This document shows positions 21,331-27,570 of a stretch of DNA of 27,570 nucleotides, piece after piece (position 1 is the stretch's first letter; every line of letters begins with the position of its first letter). Under the pieces are notes generated by a model that ran no database searches, was not told the origin of the DNA, and saw only the letters and a program-made list of their open reading frames with translations. The DNA lies in the NCBI GenBank assembly GCA_033557685.1, contig JAWQRN010000640.1, positions 1 through 27,570 of the forward strand. The letters are read 5' to 3'. The position numbers and the translations under genes are program-made. This stretch comes from Sperchopsis tessellata (lineage: Eukaryota > Arthropoda > Insecta > Coleoptera > Hydrophilidae).

Positions 21331-21915
21331 AATCTTTTTATATATTTATTATCACAATATTTCTGATAATTATGTTTTATTAAATTAAAATATAGTTACG
21401 ATTTTTATTAAACAATTACATTAACAATTTATTTTATGTTTGATATCTAATTGATAAGTAACTAATTGGTCCATGATGTGGATAGACTGTTTTCCTAAGC
21501 AAAAAGTGCATATCTGCATATTTAATACTTTTGAGTTACTAATAGGTTTTTGTGAAAAGTTACTTGTTTTTAAAGTGAATTTACATTCATTTCATTATCG
21601 ACGTTAAAATCCAAATCATCTAGTTCAGGCGGTGTTTTATGCATATATTATATAAAACTACACAAGTATTTAACCGGCTGAATGTGGAAAATAATGTAAA
21701 ATATGATGTTTCAGAAAGCATCTGAATTCATTTAAGATTGCATTGCATCATTCAATTGTAACTCTTCTGGTGAATCGTTTACAGCATTAGCTATTGCCAA
21801 TAGTTTTCATTTTTTCAGAAAAATTCTTTGACATTTTTCCAAATAAATGAGTCATATGATTTTTATCTTAAAGAACGTATACGGTAGGAACTCAGGATTC
21901 ATTTTATTGTGCAAT

Positions 21916-22230
21916 TTATAGAACCATTTTTACCCATTCTTGTAATAAATGACCGATGATTGCATTAGCAACTACTTGAATACATCGTATCACTGAAGGC
22001 CAAAATAATATATTGCCATATGTTTGTTTGAAACGAGAAAAGGCAAGAAATCTTAGTGCCACCAGTACCTACAAATATAAATAAATATGAAATATATTTT
22101 ACTAGAAATCCTTTACATTCTGAGGCACTATTTCTATCAAGGTTTTAGCTAGCTCTTTGTCTAACCTGAATAATTTTATGAATTGATTTCCTTTAAATTG
22201 AAAAGCGTCATGTGTTTGTCGCAACTGTAT
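21916..22230 (-). pseudogene. HARBI1-like (PIF/Harbinger) transposase, N-terminal fragment
   Basis: On the minus strand, 22230-22102 reads RQTHDAF then FIKLFRLDKELAKTLIEIV before a stop. 22068-21916 reads VLVALRFLAFSRFKQTYGN then PSVIRCIQVVANAI. These correspond by eye to the N-terminal helical region of Harbinger transposases (the F..YRL.K block, then QVLxALxFxAtGsfQ, then QPSVSRCVxxV). A 33 bp gap with an acceptor-like TTTGTAG separates the two, so it could be an intron or simple decay. The downstream catalytic part with the DDE residues is not recognisable between 21915 and 21500. Weaker upstream reading at about 22500-22380 (NEAVSAISDIISLESE) could be the N-terminus. Confidence 0.55.
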
Positions 22231-22500
22231 AGGAAATTTTGCATTTTCAATCTACTTTATTAAAATAATTTGCTCCAATATTTCCATTTTTAACAGTTAT
22301 AACCTACAAAAAAACCTCGTGATATATTATTATACAAAAATTACTACATATCACATATTTACGGTTGAGAATACGGAAAGTGATTCTTTTGTGGTGGGGG
22401 CTGAAATTTTATCATTTATCACTCGTTGTGAATGTTGAAAATTGGGCTCTGACTCTAAACTGATGATATCAGAAATAGCCGACACAGCCTCGTTCAGATA

Positions 22501-23029
22501 CAGTTATATTCGCAATTTGTTTTAATAATATCTCGGGGACTATTCCAAGAATCCACATGTACTTCCTATTTCTACGTCTCGTAGAAATATCATTTTGCTG
22601 ACTGCACCTACGCTGGGGTCCTTGTATTTAATCGTCTCACCGGGACCGTTCTAAAATGAAGAGACATCTTTTATTATACACATTGTATCTATTTTTTAAT
22701 GTTTTCTGAGACGTTTCTTTCGTTCACCGCTTGCTCTGCGGTAGAATTTATTTTATTTTCTAATGTGTATTGAATTGTTGTTCCACTTTCCTTCATTTAA
22801 GTGATAGAATATAGACTTTTTTATATTAAGTACAATATCTTTTTTATAAACTAATATATTTAGATATATAATTTTGTATGCATTTCAAAGAATAAAGTTA
22901 GTACAAAAACGAATTAATCATTTAAAAATTGCGGACGACGACAAATTTCGTTACATTCTTTCCTTCAGAGTAGTTTCACTAAGTTATTTATTGAAACTCT
23001 TGAACGTTATGTCCCATGAGGGGCTTACT
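22501..23029. other. AT-rich spacer; one short protein-like minus-strand reading
   Basis: At about 22665-22550 the minus strand reads NGPGETIKYKDPSVGAVSK and a little beyond before a stop. The composition is protein-like but I do not recognise it. Otherwise nothing supportable. Confidence 0.35.
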
Positions 23030-23600
23030 TGATGCCATTAATATAAAGCTAATACTAAGGGATCTCTTCAAGCCAATTAAACCGAACTTTATGGTAAAGT
23101 TTAACCAGGAACCGAGTAGCATATGGTGCTAATCATACCTCCGTGTGGTATCATTTTACCTCGCAGTGCGTACTCCCCTTGGCGTATAAAATTTCAATTC
23201 GGGCGGCGGCCGTGTTTATTGTTGTGATATAACCGATGAGGCAGATCGGCGAGAGCTGTTCGACCAATTGGAGGCTGGCCTATTAGGGCTAACCGTGTCC
23301 GGGCCGGCCCTGGGCGACCATAATAATCAATTCACGCTCTACTGGATAGCTTTGTGTCGTCGTCATTAATGAGGCATATTATTAAACACAAATCGACTTA
23401 ATGGTCACTGTTGGCTCTCGGATCTACCTCTCCTCCCTGACCATACCCAGCCTGACGGGCTGAAATTAATACGTTGCCGGTTTCTAGAAAATGTGTGTCG
23501 AACGCTGCTGACATAGACAATGTGACATGTTCAATTTTGCAATCCCAGTTGGCCGTTGCAATCGTTTTCTGCGATGATTTACGAGGCACGGTCGGATTGA
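23030..23600. promoter_or_regulatory. Candidate conserved noncoding/regulatory block
   Basis: The block is markedly GC-richer than the window (about 54% over 23161-23340) and lacks low-complexity runs or transposon signatures. Stops in all frames argue against a long exon; the longest frame, 63 codons on the minus strand at 23398-23589, has no family resemblance. It is dense in short words known as binding cores of developmental regulators: homeodomain TAAT cores (TAATCAATTCA at 23322, GTCATTAATGAGG at 23364), a SOX-like ATTGTTG (23218), and caudal/posterior-Hox-like TTTATGG (23089) and TTTACGA (23577). There is a small perfect hairpin, AACTTTA-TGG-TAAAGTT, at 23086-23102. This is what an enhancer or ultraconserved element looks like, but conservation cannot be tested here. 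CpG-rich promoter or noncoding RNA exon are alternatives. Confidence 0.35.
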
Positions 23601-24394
23601 AAATTTAATCGATGTCGATTTTATACTCAAGTTATCCTATATAAGAGTTGTAATACAATTACTTTTCAATTGGATATGAAACCGTATTTTATCTGTAAAA
23701 TATTATTTTATTATATTCCAAGCTCCATTACAGCCCTTCTGTGTGTGTGGGAACAGATATATAACGACGAGTGTCGAAGCTGCTTTAGTTTATTTAATTC
23801 TACAAATCAGTTTCACATGGCTTATGTTCTTTCTCACTAGACCATACCGTGTACCTGTGGCCTCATATTCTGAGCTACTTGGGTGTTCTTAGATAAATTG
23901 TTGAATTAGATATGTAAATCTGACACGAATATAATTATAATATTGAAGTAATTGTTTATTTTTTACAAGTATCTATTTGTTAGTATAAATGTTTACATTT
24001 GAACCTCATTGGATGTGTACTATAAATTTATTTTAAACTTGATTAGAAAAGTAGTACTAATAATTAAGTAGATTATGTTTGTAGACAAGTAATGGTAATT
24101 TTTTTACTTTGCGACATATTAGATACAATCAGAAAAGCATAGAGAACTAAAAAAAAATGAGATAACATTTTATGATAAAGGCTACAGCTAAATAGTGTAA
24201 CGTCACTCATCTCTAATTTGTGAATTGCTGTAAACAATTAGCTGCTATTTTCTTCGGTCGTTTCTAAGAAATTTCTTAAGTTTTCGGGAATTTGACAATG
24301 AGCTTTTTATGTAAACAGGGTCTTTCGGCATTCTATAGATAATAAAAAGAGGTTATTTGTAAGTAGGTTCTAGCAATTATTCTTCTAAACTCTA
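23601..24394. other. AT-rich stretch, no recognised gene
   Basis: Nothing supportable except a possible extension of the piggyBac C-terminus at about 24394-24180 (minus strand, RKLKKFLRNDRRK and QLIVYS), which is too degraded to annotate separately. Confidence 0.4.
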
Positions 24395-25452
24395 GAAATA
24401 AAGTGCATATGCGTTAATCATAGTCATATCTAGAAGGTTGGTAAAGTTTGGAAAATATAACTTTTACCACATATTTTGATTGAATATTTATTGCCAATTG
24501 AATTTATCAATACCACCAATACTTTTATTGTATTTTATTGTATATACAGTACGGCTGTAGTATTTTTATTTTATTTTTCTCCGCCTTGGACCATCTAACT
24601 TATTTTTGTCAACAGTATTAATATTCATGATTAGATAACATTTTTACACAGCTATTATCTTTCTATATTACATTAAAAATTTCTCTTATTTTCATTTTAT
24701 TATCAGATTTTATTGGACATTTGTTCATTCGTTTTTGACTAACGATTCCAGTGGCAGTAATATTTTTATCTTTTTGTTCTTTCATTAATCTTAAACTATG
24801 AAACAAGTTATCAAAATAAATTATATGGTTAGAAAGATATTTGATAATGGAAACATTTTTTAAATTACAGATGCGCCGAGTTCATTTCTTCATCCTTCTT
24901 TTTTTATATAATACTACTTGAAAGCAATATCCTGTCTCGGAACATATTTGTCACTGCTTGACTCCTAGGTTTTCCCTCAATACATTGTTTTAGATAATTA
25001 TGGCCATAATATTTTCTTGAAAAAACTACCTTGTATTTGGTTAGCTATTCCCTAAACTAGCTTTATTACTGAAATGGAAATTTCTTTTTATCTCTGTGTA
25101 TATTTCGTGCCATACATTTTCTTATACATATTCGTCTTCGCACCAACATATTTGTTCCTGTGGTAGATAATGATATCCTGTGAATAGTAGAAAAAGTTTT
25201 TTAAACAAACTACTAAAATTAATATTTGGTCGATTATTTCGAGCCGCATATGACACACTCATTTCCACAATGTAGGTTGTTAGCTCCAAGTCAAGTAAAG
25301 TTTTAAACTCTTCAACTAGCTTGCAATATTTCATTATCTTGACCAATTTCTTTGTCAAAATCTGGTTCTCTGCCACTCTGAAGTTGGCTTCACATTATTA
25401 CTCTTGGATTTTTTGACTGCGGTATATTTTCAATTATCAATTGTCTGGATGT

Positions 25453-25512
<60 letters not shown>

Positions 25513-25690
25513 TCTTGAATGAAGTTCAACGCTACCATCTTTCGGACAGGTATATTCTAATATATTTTCGTCAATATCATTTTCATTCGATATTATATCA
25601 AATTTGTTAGGTAAGTTCAACTATATCTATAACATCATCCGAATATTCATAAATTAAGAAATTGCCATCGTTTAGTACGTTTTCGAGTTA
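24395..25690 (-). mobile_element. piggyBac-like DNA transposon remnant
   Basis: The minus strand carries successive blocks of a piggyBac transposase over about 1.3 kb. The terminal CCC-type inverted repeats and TTAA target duplication were not found, so the limits are those of the recognisable coding region. Confidence 0.75.
24395..25690 (-). pseudogene. piggyBac transposase, broken and microsatellite-interrupted
   Basis: In order on the minus strand: an acidic N-terminal stretch SNENDIDENILEYTCPKDG (about 25585-25525), cut by the TA run at 25457-25510; then 25376-25122 with FKTLLDLELTTYIVEMSVSYA and FLLFTGYHYLPQEQICWC, matching the GYHxLP..xYW block; EIKRNFHFSN (about 25085-25055); YYGHNYLKQCIEGKP (about 25010-24965); ETGYCFQVVLYK (about 24935-24900); IIYFDNLFHSLRLM (about 24825-24785) with KNITATGIV (the YFDN block holds the second catalytic aspartate); VRWSKAEKNKIKILQPYCIY (about 24600-24540); SIGGIDKFNW (the GGVD block with the third aspartate, about 24520-24490); and LLDMTMINAYALYF (about 24440-24400). 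The block with the first aspartate (VDESM) is missing. Stops and frameshifts throughout. Confidence 0.8.
25457..25510. repeat. TA microsatellite inside the piggyBac relic
   Basis: 27 uninterrupted AT units. In translation it yields alternating Y-I on both strands, which inflates two overlapping spurious reading frames. Confidence 0.95.
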
Positions 25691-27248
25691 TAAAAGCGAC
25701 ACAAATTCCTTGGTATCTATATATAGAAGAAAGACTACAAATTATGAAATTATATACTGTGTATACAAGTATCAGGCAGTAATTACCGATTGCCGTTTTT
25801 TGAAATTTCCGCTAAAACGTATTTTTTTCTGGCAAAGTCCCAAAATGGGGATCCGTATTAGAATTAAAATTTTGATATCTAATATTTTGCTATATGTAGT
25901 TTCTATAATCTGTAATTTACATGTGATTTGAGTTAACTTAAATATACTACATATAAAAATATATGTCTTTCTATACACGGCTAACCTATATTTTTCACTT
26001 AGGACATAAATATTTTTTTTCTGATTTCTGACTAATAACTTTGTAACTAATACAATCAAATGTTCACTTTTTGTTTATAACCAACACGAATTTGTAATTA
26101 AAACTGTTAGATTATTCAAAATCACAGATCTTATTTGGTGATCGTGGCATTTTACTATATTTGTAATACAACAAATAAAATATACTACGGTTGACAATTA
26201 GTAAAAGCAGACGATTATGGGGTAGAATGAGTGCGTAATCACCTGATACATAAATGTGAAAATTGTCTTTTCAGATATATGAATATATTTAAGAAAGAAA
26301 GTTGTACTTGGTCAGAACTAGTCTAAGCCAAAATATGTTACTATTTTAAATTATGCTAAAGACAATGTATTAGATGAAGAGATAATTACAGAGTTTATGA
26401 ATATCAAAATTTTCGTTGTCTTCTCAATGATTGAAGCTATTTTGTGAAATAAAGACTTCAGTCCACATAACAGAAATCGCACGGTTATTTATACATATGA
26501 TTCAGATGCTACGTGTATAACTTATGTACTGTAGTTTGAAACAATAGTCTCATCAAAACCAGAGTAGCATTCCTCAAACATAAATTGATATTTTAATAAG
26601 GATAACCTCTATTCCAGTAGAAGATTTAAATTCAAACAGCAAACGCTCTATTATATAAGTGAAATAATCGATGTCCTATTACGAGGTAAAGTTGGATCAT
26701 TGAATGTTTTGAAATAAATGTTGTTTTGCGGCATAGCACGCTTCATAATGAAGTATCCATCTACTATAATCAATTAAAAGCAGGATCCTCGCAGTAATAT
26801 ACCTTAACAATTGAAAATTAAACAGCTTTTGATCTCGAATATAGATACGTACTTACTTTGACCAGAAAAATAGAAAAGTTACCTACTATATATCAACTAT
26901 TATTAGTATTATTAATATTGTATATAGTAGAATTGGTGCGAGAAGATAAATTTTAGCGCATTTCGAAAAGAAAAAAATGATGGCTAATACTGCATCAAAC
27001 CACGTGAAAATATTTTAACTCATTATATAAGGGAGAGCAAATTTAAACTAACAGTCTAATGCAAAAATGGGTATTTAATTTATCCTGATGTTTTTAATAA
27101 AAAATACTACTACATATTGATGCACTATTTGTTGCATATTTTCAGATAGCTGAATTAATAATGGGCTATTTATAATATATACAGAAAATAAGATTAAAAG
27201 AGAGTTTAGTTTTTTAAATTAGCATTTATGAACATAGTAACGATGTTG
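25691..27248. other. AT-rich stretch, no recognised gene
   Basis: Frames of 89 and 95 codons at 25662-25931 (+) and 25772-26059 (-) overlap each other and lack motifs. A patchy minus-strand reading at about 26760-26400 (FEECYSGFDETIVSNYSTYV and neighbours) has protein-like composition but no family I recognise. Confidence 0.4.
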
Positions 27249-27550
27249 GCACTTGTCAGAGCCTCTAAACCGTTTCCATCCGGAAACAACATTCATACAG
27301 GTAATAACCGTGGAAGTCTATTACATTTAAGATGTTTTATTTTATTACTCACTAAACAAATTTCACAAGTGAAATAGTGTAAAGCGCCATAGTCTTTAAT
27401 TACACTATAAGTATCAGGATCTGATAGTACCAACCTTAGTATATGACTAATGAATACATTTATATTATCGATTTAAATGTTTCAAATAATTAAGATATTC
27501 GTATGAATGTTGTTTCCGGGTGGAAACCGTGTAGAGGCTCTTACAAGTGC
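27249..27550. mobile_element. Foldback/MITE-like element with 49 bp inverted ends
   Basis: The left arm, 27249-27297, and the right arm, 27502-27550, are inverted repeats of 49 bp with 4 mismatches. They begin GCACTTGT and include GAGCCTCTA and GGAAACAACATTCATA. The 204 bp between them is AT-rich and non-coding. Size, long arms and lack of coding capacity fit a miniature inverted-repeat transposable element. No target duplication is obvious. The mobilising superfamily cannot be told from the ends. Confidence 0.75.
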
Positions 27551-27570
27551 ACTTGTCAGAGCCTCTACAC
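27549..27570. repeat. Start of a second foldback copy, head-on with the first
   Basis: The sequence from 27549 repeats the arm start (GCACTTGTCAGAGCCTCTA) in the same orientation as the left arm, sharing the GC at 27549-27550. The junction creates the perfect 14 bp palindrome ACAAGTGCACTTGT at 27543-27556. The copy runs off the window. Confidence 0.75.

Larger units (their letters stand above)
20386..22500. mobile_element. PIF/Harbinger-like DNA transposon with two converging genes, decayed
   Basis: A plus-strand Myb/SANT-like gene (20386-21330) and a minus-strand transposase remnant (about 22230-21916) lie tail to tail within 2 kb. Autonomous PIF/Harbinger elements are known to encode exactly these two proteins. 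Terminal inverted repeats and the 3 bp TTA/TAA target duplication were not found, so the limits are approximate. The joint assignment is an inference from the two partial matches plus their arrangement. Confidence 0.5.

Noticed and set aside
25390..25620. Frames on both strands rich in alternating Y and I
   Set aside because: Produced by translating the TA microsatellite; only the minus-strand part outside the repeat is kept, as piggyBac N-terminus.
1..27570. CRISPR array, prophage, toxin-antitoxin or bacterial defence locus
   Set aside because: Composition, splice-like sites and element types are eukaryotic; no regular repeat-spacer pattern or bacterial gene structure was seen.

Overview
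The window looks like nuclear DNA of an insect or other arthropod. It is AT-rich, gene-poor and crowded with decayed transposable elements of several superfamilies that commonly occur together in insect genomes: Jockey-like, CR1-like and RTE-like non-LTR retrotransposons, a Penelope-like element, mariner, Tc1, PIF/Harbinger and piggyBac. There are no operons, ribosome binding sites, rRNA or tRNA genes that I could see. The one likely host gene piece carries an insect-type start context and a consensus 5' splice site. I cannot name the species.

Layout. 1-955: 3' end of a Jockey-like retrotransposon (+). 1359-1603: long inverted repeat (foldback). 1604-3790: AT-rich, nothing recognised. 3790-7330: CR1-like non-LTR retrotransposon on the minus strand, with remains of ORF1 (esterase-like), endonuclease and reverse transcriptase in the expected order. 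7900-8075: unexplained GC-richer islet. 8390-9261: 5'-truncated RTE-like retrotransposon (+). 10625-10900: GC-rich islet of unknown nature. 10993-11095 (-): putative first coding exon of a small secreted protein. 12265-13440: Penelope-like element (+) with reverse transcriptase and GIY-YIG remnants. 14027-15300: a mariner next to a TA microsatellite (+). 16715-17257: about eight diverged copies of a 25-35 bp motif. 18712-20044: Tc1-like element, transposase on the minus strand. 20386-22500: what looks like a two-gene PIF/Harbinger element, with a Myb/SANT-like gene (+) and a transposase (-) converging. 23030-23600: GC-rich, motif-rich noncoding block that could be a conserved regulatory element. 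24395-25690: piggyBac relic (-), interrupted by a TA microsatellite. 27249-27570: a 302 bp foldback/MITE with 49 bp arms, followed head-on by the start of a second copy.

No autonomous element is intact. Every transposase and reverse transcriptase seen carries stops, frameshifts or lost catalytic residues, so this is a transposon graveyard rather than a working system. The parts most likely to matter to the host are the signal-peptide exon, the block at 23.0-23.6 kb, and possibly the repeat array at 16.7-17.3 kb. I found no convincing undescribed multi-gene system. All family calls come from reading translations by eye; no database search was run.
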